A stretch of 64,000 bases of DNA from Histomonas meleagridis (lineage: Eukaryota; Parabasalia; Tritrichomonadida; Dientamoebidae), in the NCBI GenBank assembly GCA_020186115.1, contig WSYJ01000029.1, positions 124,001 through 188,000 on the forward strand, read 5' to 3'. Of this stretch, positions 40,087 through 49,418 are shown in pieces. Below the pieces are notes generated by a model, which saw only the letters and a list, made by a program, of their open reading frames with translations, did no database searches and was not told the origin of the DNA. Each line of letters opens with the position of its first letter. Positions within the stretch are counted from its first letter, which is position 1. Position numbers and translations under genes: made by a program.

Positions 40087-42180
40087 TTATTCTCTATTTT
40101 TAATATCAATTACAATTATGGATATATTTCTCTTTAAATTATCTGTTATTAGTTCGAGTTTTATTAAGTCAGCAAATTCTTGAGCAGAAATATTTTGGTT
40201 TTTAGATAAAAAAGAAATTTTCTCTAATTTTTTATCCAATTTTACATTCGATATAATTATCCATTTATCATCATCAGATAATTTATTATCATTACTTTTT
40301 ATTTTAATATTTCCGAATACATTTGCATTTACAATTTCTCGACTTAAATTTTGTCGAAGAATTTTCATATTTCCATTTTCGTTTATAGTTATAATTTCAG
40401 CATTACCAAAAACAAAAGAAACGAAACAATTTTCTTTTAAAGACAAAGCAGCGAAAGAAATTGTATTTGTGATAACTTCGATACAGTTTTTATTATTTAT
40501 TAGTTGTGAAATAATTGGTTCAGTATATGAAATGCCGTTACTTCCATTAAATGTAACAAAAAGAGTTAAATCACTTCGGCAAATGTTTACATCGAATGAA
40601 ATCGAAAGTTTATGTTTAAAAGTCGACAATGAAAACCAATTTTGTAATTCATTACCGAAAATTTTTAATTTTTTGTTTTCGTTTTTAATATTTGTGTTCG
40701 AATTTGATGTGTTTATATATTTTAATGGGAAATTTGAAACATTTAAATTTATTTCTGTGTTTGATATATTTAACTCATTAAGTTTCTGCAAATAAAAATT
40801 ATTTGGAAATGTTTTAATTTTATTCGAAGAAATTGATAAACTTTGTAAAGATGGAAAAGAAAAATCTTCGGGCAAACAAATTATTTTATTATTCGAGATA
40901 TCCAAATTTTTTATTTTCTTTGATAAAATTGGAAATTCGTTCAAATTATTATACGAAATATTTAACGAAATTAAATTCGGTAAAAATGGAATTGTTTCCA
41001 AATTATTTTTTGCAGCATTAAGTTCAATGAAATTAATGTTGTCAATTAACGAATTGGGTAAATTATTAATACCACAATTAAATATTGTTAAAGTTTCGAG
41101 ATTTTTTGGAAGTTTATCGGGAAGTTTTGAAATTAAATTATTTGATAAATTTAATATTATTAATTCACTCTCAGAAATATCAGTTGGTAATTCAGTAATT
41201 AAGTTATCCTTAAGATTTAAAACACGTAAATTCTTTTGGCTAAAAAGTTCTTTTGTAACAATTTTAATTTTGTTGTTTGAGAGGTTTATATCAGTGATGT
41301 GATTTGGAATTTGAGAACACTCAACTTTTTCAATACAATTTGCGGTTAAGTCGAGTTTAAACACATTTTTGCAATTTATTTTTGGAATTGATGAAAGTTT
41401 GTTGTATTTAATGTCAAATATACGAAGAAATTCCATTTCAATTGGTTCAATATTTGTTATTTCATTATGAGAAAGATTTAATGTTGAAAGAGAATTTTGA
41501 AATGATCCGACATAATTAATTTGATTATTTGAAAGATCTAATTTTGTAAGATTAAGAACATATAATTGTTCTGGGATATGTTTTATTTTGTTATGTTGTG
41601 CATAAAGAATAACAAGAGATTGTGGAAAAACTGAAAGTTCTTCAATTTCGTTATGTGATAAATCAATTTGATGAAGATTTGGAGTAACATCAGCAAAAGG
41701 CGGAAGAGATTTGAGTTTATTACTTGATAAGTCAAGGACTGTTAATAAATCAAATGAAATGTTTGGATTGATATATGAGATTATATTACAATGGAGTGAA
41801 ATTCTTTGGATAGAATTACTTCCAGAATCAATTGATGAAATAATGTTATAATCAGCATTTACACCGGTAATGCGAGAAAATTTTATTGGAAGTTTGGTGA
41901 TTTTATTACAACCAATATCAAGCATATCAACATTTAATAATAAATCTGGAATTTCTTCGATATCATTTGAAAATAAATTTAGACGTACAAGGTTGGCACT
42001 ACTCAATAAGTCACATGGAATAGTTTTTAAATGGTTATGAGAAAGATCAAGAAAAAATTGCTTATCAGTTTCCTCAATAATTTCTTGAACGAAACCCTGT
42101 GGAATTTTATCTAATCCCTGATTAGAAAAAAACAAATCAGTTATATGCTTTTTTTGGGCTTTCTTTGGCTCATTTTCCAT
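40087..42180 (-). CDS. LRR-PP2C (PHLPP-like) protein, probable pseudophosphatase
   Basis: The frame opens at a TTG (42207), but the first ATG is at 42180, giving 697 residues. About 20 leucine-rich repeats (LxxLxLSxNxIxxIP) fill residues 35-500. A C-terminal region (510-697) follows the PP2C fold but loses each metal site: FDGHGG is FNGSNG (544-549), ASDGLWD is ISNVKLD (near 643-649), and the terminal DN is RN before ISIIVIDI. An LRR head fused to a PP2C domain is the layout of PHLPP and of fungal adenylyl cyclase. Loss of all three acidic sites suggests a non-catalytic scaffold. It is divergent from MPDU1 across a 52-bp gap and precedes Raptor on the same strand. Confidence 0.7.
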   Translation of the reverse strand: MENEPKKAQKKHITDLFFSNQGLDKIPQGFVQEIIEETDKQFFLDLSHNHLKTIPCDLLSSANLVRLNLFSNDIEEIPDLLLNVDMLDIGCNKITKLPIKFSRITGVNADYNIISSIDSGSNSIQRISLHCNIISYINPNISFDLLTVLDLSSNKLKSLPPFADVTPNLHQIDLSHNEIEELSVFPQSLVILYAQHNKIKHIPEQLYVLNLTKLDLSNNQINYVGSFQNSLSTLNLSHNEITNIEPIEMEFLRIFDIKYNKLSSIPKINCKNVFKLDLTANCIEKVECSQIPNHITDINLSNNKIKIVTKELFSQKNLRVLNLKDNLITELPTDISESELIILNLSNNLISKLPDKLPKNLETLTIFNCGINNLPNSLIDNINFIELNAAKNNLETIPFLPNLISLNISYNNLNEFPILSKKIKNLDISNNKIICLPEDFSFPSLQSLSISSNKIKTFPNNFYLQKLNELNISNTEINLNVSNFPLKYINTSNSNTNIKNENKKLKIFGNELQNWFSLSTFKHKLSISFDVNICRSDLTLFVTFNGSNGISYTEPIISQLINNKNCIEVITNTISFAALSLKENCFVSFVFGNAEIITINENGNMKILRQNLSREIVNANVFGNIKIKSNDNKLSDDDKWIIISNVKLDKKLEKISFLSKNQNISAQEFADLIKLELITDNLKRNISIIVIDIKNRE

Positions 42181-42232
42181 TTGTTTTTGGATTTTTGGGT
42201 GTCCCAATAATGGGGCACCCTCGAATTTTCAA
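42181..42232. promoter_or_regulatory. 52-bp divergent promoter with a 24-bp GC-rich dyad
   Basis: Positions 42197-42206 (GGGTGTCCCA) and 42211-42220 (TGGGGCACCC) form inverted arms around a 4-base centre ATAA. Nine of ten positions pair by Watson-Crick rules and the tenth is G-T. It is centred between the two start codons and stands out from the AT-rich surroundings. GGGTGTCC also occurs at 55767-55774 in another divergent promoter. Confidence 0.5.
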
Positions 42233-42955
42233 ATGCAACTTCTCGCAAAAGCATGCAAACCTTTTGTAAACGAAGAATGCTGTCAAGCAATCCTAGTAAA
42301 TTTCGATTTCAAAAATAAGGAATGCCTTTCATTATTTATAAGCAAAGGCATAGGATTTGGTTTAATATTTTTTTCATCAATTCTTAAAATTCCACAATTA
42401 ATTCAGATTATAGTGCACAAAAGTGGCAAAGGACTTAGTGTTACTTCGTTATATATGGAAATTGTTGCAAATGTTCTTGGTCTTGCATATCATCGTCAAA
42501 AGAAATTTCCATTTTCTACGTTTGGAGAAACTATTATAATACTTATTCAGAATCTTTTGATAGCATTTTTTACAACTCATTTTGATCCCAAGTACAATTT
42601 ATTTAGTTGGGACATTTTTCTTTTATTAAATTCTTTGTTAATTTTCTCGGTCGAAAGAGGCGTAATGACAGATGGAATAATGGGATTTCTATGGCATGTT
42701 TGTTTGCCGTTATCCATTGCTTATAAAATTCCTCAAATATGGCATACGTATAAGGCAAAATGTAAAGGAGAGTTATCTACATTAAGCTGCTTTTTGACTC
42801 TAATGGGCTCTTGCGGAAGAGTTTTTACAACTCTTCGTGAACTCCATGATTGGTCTGTTCTCACAATGTACATTTTAAATGTACTATTAAACGGCACAAT
42901 TTTGGTTCAAAGTATCATATATCCAAAGGAAAAGAAGCCTGCAGCATTTGATTAG
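42233..42955 (+). CDS. MPDU1: MPDU1-like PQ-loop membrane protein (dolichol-linked sugar utilisation)
   Basis: A 240-residue, seven-helix-type protein with the two PQ-loop repeats of the MPDU1/Lec35 family: KIPQLIQIIVHKSGKGLSVTSL (from residue about 56) and KIPQIWHTYKAKCKGELSTLSCFL (from about 170). Spacing and the KG(L/E)S ending match the family. In animals it is needed for use of dolichol-phosphate-mannose and -glucose on the luminal side of the ER in N-glycan and GPI synthesis. The hydrophobic helices and short loops support an ER membrane location. It is divergently transcribed from the LRR-PP2C gene 52 bp away. Confidence 0.85.
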   Translation: MQLLAKACKPFVNEECCQAILVNFDFKNKECLSLFISKGIGFGLIFFSSILKIPQLIQIIVHKSGKGLSVTSLYMEIVANVLGLAYHRQKKFPFSTFGETIIILIQNLLIAFFTTHFDPKYNLFSWDIFLLLNSLLIFSVERGVMTDGIMGFLWHVCLPLSIAYKIPQIWHTYKAKCKGELSTLSCFLTLMGSCGRVFTTLRELHDWSVLTMYILNVLLNGTILVQSIIYPKEKKPAAFD

Positions 42956-43146
42956 CTATATATGAGTATACTTAAAAAATTGTTCAAAATTAAATTTAGA
43001 TTTTTTTTTAATTATATGTTTTCACAATCATTAAGCTGAATAAATTAAAAGATAAGTAGGCAGTAACTGATGTTTTTTTTCTCTTAGAAATTCGGTTTCC
43101 TTTAAATTTTCCCAAAAGAAAATTTGCCAACTTTCCAAAGAGAAAA

Positions 43147-43836
43147 ATGATGAAAATTCATCTTATTGATTTCGAAGATCTGGACATTGAAATAGAAATC
43201 GAAGAAGGAACGACAACTATGCAATTACTATGTTATATTCATGATAATTTTGGAATTGATGTTTCTCATTCATTTCTCATTAGAAATGGAATTGAACTCG
43301 AATTTAACGAGAAACTTACACAAGAAATGTTTGCTGATGATAACTCACTTGTAGTTTTTCACCGAAAAGTTTTTCCAGAAAAATCTTTTCCAAAAGTAAA
43401 TCGTTGTTTTAATTTTAAAGATACTAAATATCACGAATACTTTCAACCCCCAAAGTATTACAGCAACGACAATAATAATAATGATTTACTTACTCTCTCC
43501 GAAAATCCGTTCGAACAATTTCGACAGTTAGTAAATCGACTAAGAATTAACGACCCTTCTTCTTCGAGTGGATCAGAATCATCTAGTTCCGCAGACGATG
43601 AAAATCTAGAGGATTCTTCATCAGATGAAAATGACGAGAATGCTGAAACATCAAGAAACTACAGCCAACAAGAGAGAGAGGATATAGAGTACCTTGTTCG
43701 CTTGGGTTATGCTCCTCGAAGTTTAACAATTCAAGTCTATGAAACAGTCGGAAGAAATGTCGAAATAGCAGAAGGCGTTTTAAACGGATATGATAGAGAT
43801 GGAGAAATTGATTACCAATATGCATTTTTATCATAA
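43147..43836 (+). CDS. UBL-UBA shuttle-like protein
   Basis: A 229-residue protein. Residues 1-78 form a ubiquitin-like fold (MKIHLIDFEDLDIEIEIEEG...SFLIRNGIELEFNEKLTQE). A Ser/Asp/Glu-rich low-complexity linker (about 140-175) follows, then a C-terminal UBA domain (REDIEYLVRLGYAPRSLTIQVYETVGRNVEIAEGVLNG). Proteins with a UBL that binds the proteasome and a UBA that binds ubiquitin chains deliver substrates for degradation (Rad23, Dsk2, Ddi1). There is no XPC-binding STI1 domain or aspartic-protease domain, so it is not RAD23 (see 62556) and is closest in layout to a minimal UBL-UBA adaptor. Confidence 0.78.
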   Translation: MMKIHLIDFEDLDIEIEIEEGTTTMQLLCYIHDNFGIDVSHSFLIRNGIELEFNEKLTQEMFADDNSLVVFHRKVFPEKSFPKVNRCFNFKDTKYHEYFQPPKYYSNDNNNNDLLTLSENPFEQFRQLVNRLRINDPSSSSGSESSSSADDENLEDSSSDENDENAETSRNYSQQEREDIEYLVRLGYAPRSLTIQVYETVGRNVEIAEGVLNGYDRDGEIDYQYAFLS

Positions 43837-44250
43837 TTTTCTCGAATAGTTAAATGATTTTATAGTAAAAATAATTATTACTGATTTGGAAGATAACTTA
43901 AATTGACCAAATTTTTTTTTTAGGTATCAAATAGTTCGGAAAGTGTTTGTTTTTATTTGAATAGTCGAAAATTAATCAATAGATGGTTCTTTGATTGAGT
44001 AATTTCTCTTATTAAATTAATAACTATTATAAAAAAATAGATAACACGGCATTATAAAAGTTTATATACGATAGAAATTGTTTTAGTACTCAACAAAAGA
44101 AATAAAAAAGATTTAAAAAATATTAAATTTTATATAACATTTCAATATGTTAGTAAAACTCATAACCAGCCCTCCTCGCAAAGATTAATACATCCAAGAA
44201 GTTTAATATTAAAATGTATGAGGTAAATTGAAATCACGATTGTGAACTTC
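43837..44250. other. Non-coding gap, 414 bp
   Basis: AT-rich 3' flanks of the UBL-UBA gene and of the minus-strand small gene. I see no RNA gene, repeat or reading frame of note. Confidence 0.5.
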
Positions 44251-44712
44251 TTAAAATATATCAATCAAATCATCATAGTTGTCTTTGGAAACACTCCTCT
44301 TAAAATTCCTTTTTGGAATTTCAACACTAATAGAGAATTTATGTTTTGGTTTTGGTAAAATATGATTGTTTCCCTTTGAAATATGTTTTATTCTGAAAAC
44401 TTTTGAGTTGTGATTAGGAATTCCTTTGTAGTGGTGTGAAACCTTAAACCTCCCTTTTAATTCTGAATCTGAAGAATTTAATGAAGATGTAGATTTTTCA
44501 TATTGTGAATTTTTGTTGAGAGGGGTTACATCAAGCTCGAATTTTTGGTTAGTTTCCTCTGTTGATTGAAGATTTGAAGGAATAGGAAATGAATAAGATA
44601 TTAATTTGTCGAACCCTGATTTGTTATTACATGTGTACAGATCTGTATGACCTGGAATTACTATCGAATCGAGAAATAGATCATCGATAAGCTGATTTGG
44701 CGTTCCCTTCAT
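44251..44712 (-). CDS. Small hypothetical protein
   Basis: A 153-residue frame from a true ATG. It has an acidic N-terminal helix (QLIDDLFLDSI), a Ser/Thr-rich middle, and a Lys/His/Arg-rich second half (RFKVSHHYKG, SVEIPKRNFKRSV) before an acidic end (NYDDLIDIF). I recognise no family, TM segment or signal peptide. The basic C-terminal half could bind nucleic acid or be a disordered tail. Codon usage is like the neighbours. It could be a genuine short gene or a spurious frame. Confidence 0.45.
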   Translation of the reverse strand: MKGTPNQLIDDLFLDSIVIPGHTDLYTCNNKSGFDKLISYSFPIPSNLQSTEETNQKFELDVTPLNKNSQYEKSTSSLNSSDSELKGRFKVSHHYKGIPNHNSKVFRIKHISKGNNHILPKPKHKFSISVEIPKRNFKRSVSKDNYDDLIDIF

Positions 44713-45207
44713 AATTTGGTCGAAGTTTTTTTGTTTTAATTTTCAGTTTAAGTTGAATATTTCAGATAAAAATTGATTCATTTTTTCTGAAACAAAATCA
44801 ACAAGTTTGGAACCGAAAAATTTGAAGTCAAATTCGTTCAAAAATTAACCCACCCCATTTTATTGTTCTTTTCAAAAGAACTCAATCTTTAGCTGTATCT
44901 CTTCTTCAAAAGTTTTTAGTAACTGCAATATTATAATTATGCTTTTGCCAATAACAAAACTGGGATATTTGAAGTATAATATTTCTACAAAAATTTTGAA
45001 TTTCTTCAAGAAATTTAAATGGAGTTGCATAACCTAACTGCAATATCTTAAATACTCATTAAAATAGTGAAAAGTGGTAACGATTTTGGTATAACTTGAG
45101 AAGAAAAAATAAAAGAGTAAATGAATTAGATTTCTTAGCAACGAATACAAATATTTACTTTAAATAATTCTTTAGCATATGAAGAATAATAATGATTAAG
45201 TAGTTAA
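44713..45207. other. Non-coding gap, 495 bp
   Basis: AT-rich; it holds the 5' flank of the small minus-strand gene and the 3' flank of SGF29. No initiator, RNA or repeat stands out. Confidence 0.5.
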
Positions 45208-45987
45208 TTACCATTTGTCTTTTGATGAAACAATAAATTTTTCGGGAACAACTTGTGTTGTTCCATCAAAGAAGGTTAGTTCATATCCACGATCCTCCGT
45301 GTCATTTTTGTACCTGTCACAAGGTCTTTTGGATACGGTTGCAGTATAAAATATGGATGACCATTGATTTGATTCTTGATTCATCCAAAGTGATAACACT
45401 TTAGCCCCTTTTGGATGCTCGTACCTAGGGCTAGGGTGCTCTGGAATTATTGTTGGAAGTGGTGACCATTCGTTTTTTTTCAAGGGAATAATTTTGAATT
45501 TTGGGTATGTAGATGGATCAAATGCATAACATATCTGTGTTTCCTCGGTACAGTTGCATGTAATCATAAGGCGCTCTGTTTCTTCGTGTGCCCCACAAAT
45601 TATTTGATTTTGTTTTGATTTTTTGTACCGATGAGAATAGCACCCAGCGTTCATAGGCAAAGGTGTTGGCGCTTTTGATATTTTTTGATTGAAAAAATCT
45701 GTTACCATTTTGAGTGCATCATCTTGAGGAGGAAGTACATTTTTGCTTACTGTATTAGATTTAGGTATTGATTTTAATGAATCAATTGCGCGTAGACAAT
45801 TTATTGATGAGTTTAATGAAATTTTAAAATTTTGATCAAGTTCATTTTTCAAATTATTTAAGTCAGCAAATGTATTACATTCAATGTCGAAATTATTAAG
45901 ATCACGTAATCCATTATTTAACTTCCTGACTATGGATTCAAAATCAGTTAATGCTATAGATAAATCATTTATTTTACCTGAGAGCAT
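45208..45987 (-). CDS. SGF29: SGF29-like tandem Tudor protein (SAGA subunit)
   Basis: A 259-residue protein. A helical N-terminus (about 1-75) with heptad character is followed by an SGF29_C-type tandem Tudor module: YSHRYKKSKQNQIICGAHEE, then FKIIPLKKNEWSPLP (matching the RVIPLPxW segment), then GAKVLSLWMNQESNQWSSIFYTATV and YELTFFDGTTQVVPEKFIVS. The Tudor pair of SGF29 binds H3K4me2/3 and recruits the SAGA or ATAC acetyltransferase complex to promoters. Length (vertebrate about 290) and domain order fit. It is divergent from the PP2A scaffold gene across a 326-bp gap. Confidence 0.8.
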   Translation of the reverse strand: MLSGKINDLSIALTDFESIVRKLNNGLRDLNNFDIECNTFADLNNLKNELDQNFKISLNSSINCLRAIDSLKSIPKSNTVSKNVLPPQDDALKMVTDFFNQKISKAPTPLPMNAGCYSHRYKKSKQNQIICGAHEETERLMITCNCTEETQICYAFDPSTYPKFKIIPLKKNEWSPLPTIIPEHPSPRYEHPKGAKVLSLWMNQESNQWSSIFYTATVSKRPCDRYKNDTEDRGYELTFFDGTTQVVPEKFIVSSKDKW

Positions 45988-46313
45988 TTCATACTTTCAC
46001 CGATTATTTTTTATTCAAAAATATTCTATAGTCCGTTGATCTTTTGTTTAACGATTTTGTTCTTTCAAGGAATAAAATTTATTTATAATTTACTAATTCA
46101 AATTCATTGACAATAAATTGATTTCATATCAATATATTTGTTGCTATCATCCAAATTCGACCTTCGAGAAGATATTTCGATTTGGATTTTTATTAATTCA
46201 ATCCAAACCTGGTGTAAAACCCCCGGCATATCTCTATTTTTCATTCAAATTTGAATTAATAACCGCCTTAAATCCGTAAACGAAATTGATTGGTTTACAC
46301 GATATAAATAAGC
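45988..46313. promoter_or_regulatory. Divergent promoter with palindrome and M3-like motif
   Basis: The 326-bp gap contains the perfect palindrome ATTCAAATTTGAAT (46243-46256) followed at once by TAACCGCC (46260-46267; GGCGGTTA on the minus strand), an M3-like motif, 47 bp before the PP2A scaffold ATG. A related palindrome with an M3-like neighbour occurs at 60857-60901. Confidence 0.4.
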
Positions 46314-47792
46314 ATGTCAAGGAGAGAAGTTCTTCAATTGATTTCTGATGCATTAGATAATGATGAGGATGCACAGTACATGTTTGCCTACAACCTTCAT
46401 CAAGTTGCTGCCGCATTTCCTCAGAAAGTAATTTGCGAACAATTCATCCCCTTCTTAATTAATTGGCTTCCAAGAAATGATTACGAAGTATTGTGTCTTG
46501 TTGCAAAAGCAATCCCGTCTATCGAAAAAGCAGCAGGTGGAATTGATCCTTTATCAGAACTTATTGAAGCTCTTTTAGCAAGCGAAGACACTGAAGTTGT
46601 TGACACTACAATCGAATCTTTCGGAAATGTTAACAACACTGACAACGTAATTCTCAATATATCAAAATCCAAATATGATAAAGTACGTGTTTATTGCCTT
46701 AAATTCCCTCAATTATCAGCAAATGAAGAACTCGCTATGAAGATTTGCAAGAACCTTATAAAAGATCCCTCTTTTCTTGTTAGATTTGCTGTTGCTGAAT
46801 ATATTCCCAAGTTAAGTCATGATAATGCATTTGAAATTGCAAAAGAATTAATGAATGATGAACACCCCCGCATTCGAGCTTATCTCCCAGTTGTCTGTTG
46901 CAAGATGGACTTTTTCTTTGATATGGTTCCAACTCTTCTCACAGATCCTGATTGGGGCGTACGTTCTTCACTTGCTACTGGTCTTATTCAAGCCAATGAT
47001 CCTGTCAAATCCTGTGAAATTACCACCAAGTTAATTTCAGATTCAATTTGGCAAGTTAAACTATGTGCTCTCCGTTCACTTACAGCTCTTCTTCCACAGC
47101 TTTCACCAACACCATTCCCGCAAGGTCTTAGTGTCATCTCAATACTTTCAAAACTAATTTCGTCTCCACATTATCATTTGAAAATAGCAGTAATTGATTG
47201 CTTCTTTGCAATAGGCAAAGCTTGTCAAGGTCAAATACCTTCCGAAACTCTCCAAGCATTCGCCGATGAGCTTCTTGCCAAGCAGAAGAATAACATCAAA
47301 TTGCACTTCATCAAAGCTATCGTTCTCTCAAAAAGTGAATTGATGGCGTCGATGATTTCGAGTAATATCAGTTCCATTATTGATGCCTTATCACGTGATG
47401 ATCAATGGCGTGTTCGCTTTGGTATTGTTGAAGAACTTGAACGACTTGCTGAACTTCTTCCAAAAGATTCAAATTATCGGGAAAATTTCAAAAATGTTTA
47501 TATTAAGCTTCTCGAAGATGAGGCATATCCTGTACGTATGGCAGCCATCCATAACTTGGCATTATCATTTGTTAATGGTGAACAAAAAATTCCAAATGAG
47601 GTAATCGAAATGAAATCTGTTGAAAGTTTCAGAAAAAGACAAACAGCATTGTTGATCATGCAAGAAATGTATAAGAATACTAAAGACGATGAACTTAAAA
47701 AGGTTTTGAAGGATAATATGTCATCGCTTTTCGACGATAAATGTAAAAGTGTGGCACTTTTGGCAAAGAAACTTGTGGAAGAGATCTCATGA
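46314..47792 (+). CDS. PP2A scaffold (A/PR65) subunit, short form
   Basis: A 492-residue protein made entirely of HEAT repeats of about 39 residues. The family pattern is plain: DPSFLVRFAVAEYIPKLS, DPDWGVRSSLATGLIQ, SDSIWQVKLCALRSLTALLPQL, DDQWRVRFGIVEELERLAELL, DEAYPVRMAAIHNLALSF. PR65 has 15 repeats and about 590 residues; this has about 12-13, so one or two repeats appear missing, but no break is visible. The scaffold joins the PP2A catalytic C subunit to regulatory B subunits. Together with Raptor and PP1 in this window it fits a phosphorylation-control theme, although the genes are not co-regulated in any visible way. Confidence 0.85.
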   Translation: MSRREVLQLISDALDNDEDAQYMFAYNLHQVAAAFPQKVICEQFIPFLINWLPRNDYEVLCLVAKAIPSIEKAAGGIDPLSELIEALLASEDTEVVDTTIESFGNVNNTDNVILNISKSKYDKVRVYCLKFPQLSANEELAMKICKNLIKDPSFLVRFAVAEYIPKLSHDNAFEIAKELMNDEHPRIRAYLPVVCCKMDFFFDMVPTLLTDPDWGVRSSLATGLIQANDPVKSCEITTKLISDSIWQVKLCALRSLTALLPQLSPTPFPQGLSVISILSKLISSPHYHLKIAVIDCFFAIGKACQGQIPSETLQAFADELLAKQKNNIKLHFIKAIVLSKSELMASMISSNISSIIDALSRDDQWRVRFGIVEELERLAELLPKDSNYRENFKNVYIKLLEDEAYPVRMAAIHNLALSFVNGEQKIPNEVIEMKSVESFRKRQTALLIMQEMYKNTKDDELKKVLKDNMSSLFDDKCKSVALLAKKLVEEIS

Positions 47793-48443
47793 ATGAATAA
47801 AAGCAACAACTTTGAATCATTTTAATGTTTGAGTTGCAACTTTCTTCTCTGGTGTGTAACAATTAGAATAAATACGTTCTAACTTACGCATAAATTGATG
47901 CATCATTTTTAAGGTTCAAAATTCTTCTTTTTCCTCTAGAACTCAATGATTTGAAAAGGGAACAATCGTATTTAAAGTACTTTAAAACAATATAACAATG
48001 AAAGAAATATTTCATATAATTTATACTTCAATTTTTTTTCTTTCTGTAAGTTTGATGTAAGAAAAAAATCGGGGTATGAATGTAATTTATAAATCACAGT
48101 CTTAATAATAATGAATGTTCTTCTTATAAAATAATTTTTTTCTTCATTAAATCAAAAAAACCTTTATGCTTTTTTTAGACATCTTCTACTTAACGACAAG
48201 TTCCTTAAATCCTGTGTTTGGATCTTGTTCTAGAGTGAAAAAACATTCCAGAACTTCATGATCATTTTGTGAACCCAGAGTTTTTTTTTTACCAAACAAT
48301 TAATTTATTTATAATGCCTAAGTCCTTTGTGTGCATCTAGAAACTCTATCTAATATTGATTCAATTTTCAATTACTTTCATTGGAAATAATCAATCAACA
48401 ATAATGATGCATAATAATCAATTTTATAATGTAAAGTGTACGA
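47793..48443. other. Non-coding gap, 651 bp
   Basis: AT-rich, with homopolymer runs. No protein frame, tRNA or repeat was recognised between the PP2A scaffold and the ankyrin gene. Confidence 0.5.
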
Positions 48444-49418
48444 ATGTCTCCTACTCACAAATTTCTGTTAAAAAAAAATACATACAATGGTTTATCTCTT
48501 TTAATTAGTAGTTTAATATATACAGCTTTTTTATCTCAAAGAATTGAAACAATTTTATATTTGAATTTTTTGAAATCTATTGAAACATTAGTAAAAGACA
48601 TTCACTGTTACTCAATAATTAATGTTTTTAAGAATTATTTATTAATAATAGAATCACAAGAATCAAATCATTTACTTACAAAAATGATCGAATTTGAACT
48701 AATTCAACCTGATTTTGTTCATAATAAGAGATCATTATGTTATGCGCATTATTCTACAGATGAAGAAATCCATAGTTATTACTATAAATTTCAAAAACAG
48801 TTTCTTTTGGATCTTGAAGAAGTATCAAAGAATGAATGGGAACTTCATAAGCAATTAATTAAAGAAGGACATAATCCGAATAAAATTGCAATTATAATTC
48901 GCAATGATGAAATTGAAAAACTTCAAGAAATTTCATCACATGCAAACTTCGATTATAATCAACATGTCAAACCATCACTTTATGAAAGGTGTTCATTTAT
49001 TAATGAAAAGAATGTTTCAATAATTGATTTTGCTGCATTTTTTGGTGCAATTAAATGTTTTCGATTTTTACTGATGAATGGTTCTAAAACCAAAAACACA
49101 TTACGGTTTGCAATTGCTGGTGGAAATCTAGAGATTACATATTTATGTAAACAAAACATTTTATCATTTGAAAATGTCTATAAAACAGCAATTGAATTTC
49201 ATCGAAATGAAATTTTTCAATATTTTTACGAAAAGCAAGAAATACCTAATAAAGACTTAACAAAATACGGAATTCATTGCTTAAAACATTGTAATTTCAA
49301 AATGTTTATGTTCTTAAAATCAGTTGGTATGAAAAAAAGCAAAAAAATTTTGGAAGAAGCAATTTTATATTTTCAAATAATATTTGGAAATGATTTAAAT
49401 TATTTCTTACAGCACTGA
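48444..49418 (+). CDS. DUF3447-type ankyrin protein, truncated at an array
   Basis: A 324-residue frame from an ATG. Residues 1-130 are a helical N-terminal region typical of trichomonad ankyrin proteins. Around 165-200, YNQHVKPSLYERCSFINEKNVSIIDFAAFFGAIKCFRFLLMNG matches the DUF3447 signature, and two or three degenerate ankyrin units follow to residue 305. The frame stops at 49416-49418 (CAC TGA) exactly where the first 170-bp array unit begins. Its last residues (YFQIIFGNDLNYFLQ) are the array spacer. The protein is therefore cut short at the array unless the array is spliced. Confidence 0.72.
   Translation: MSPTHKFLLKKNTYNGLSLLISSLIYTAFLSQRIETILYLNFLKSIETLVKDIHCYSIINVFKNYLLIIESQESNHLLTKMIEFELIQPDFVHNKRSLCYAHYSTDEEIHSYYYKFQKQFLLDLEEVSKNEWELHKQLIKEGHNPNKIAIIIRNDEIEKLQEISSHANFDYNQHVKPSLYERCSFINEKNVSIIDFAAFFGAIKCFRFLLMNGSKTKNTLRFAIAGGNLEITYLCKQNILSFENVYKTAIEFHRNEIFQYFYEKQEIPNKDLTKYGIHCLKHCNFKMFMFLKSVGMKKSKKILEEAILYFQIIFGNDLNYFLQH

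Noticed and set aside
42181-42207. LRR-PP2C start at the TTG at 42207
   Set aside because: Same reason; the first ATG is at 42180 and the dyad occupies the gap.
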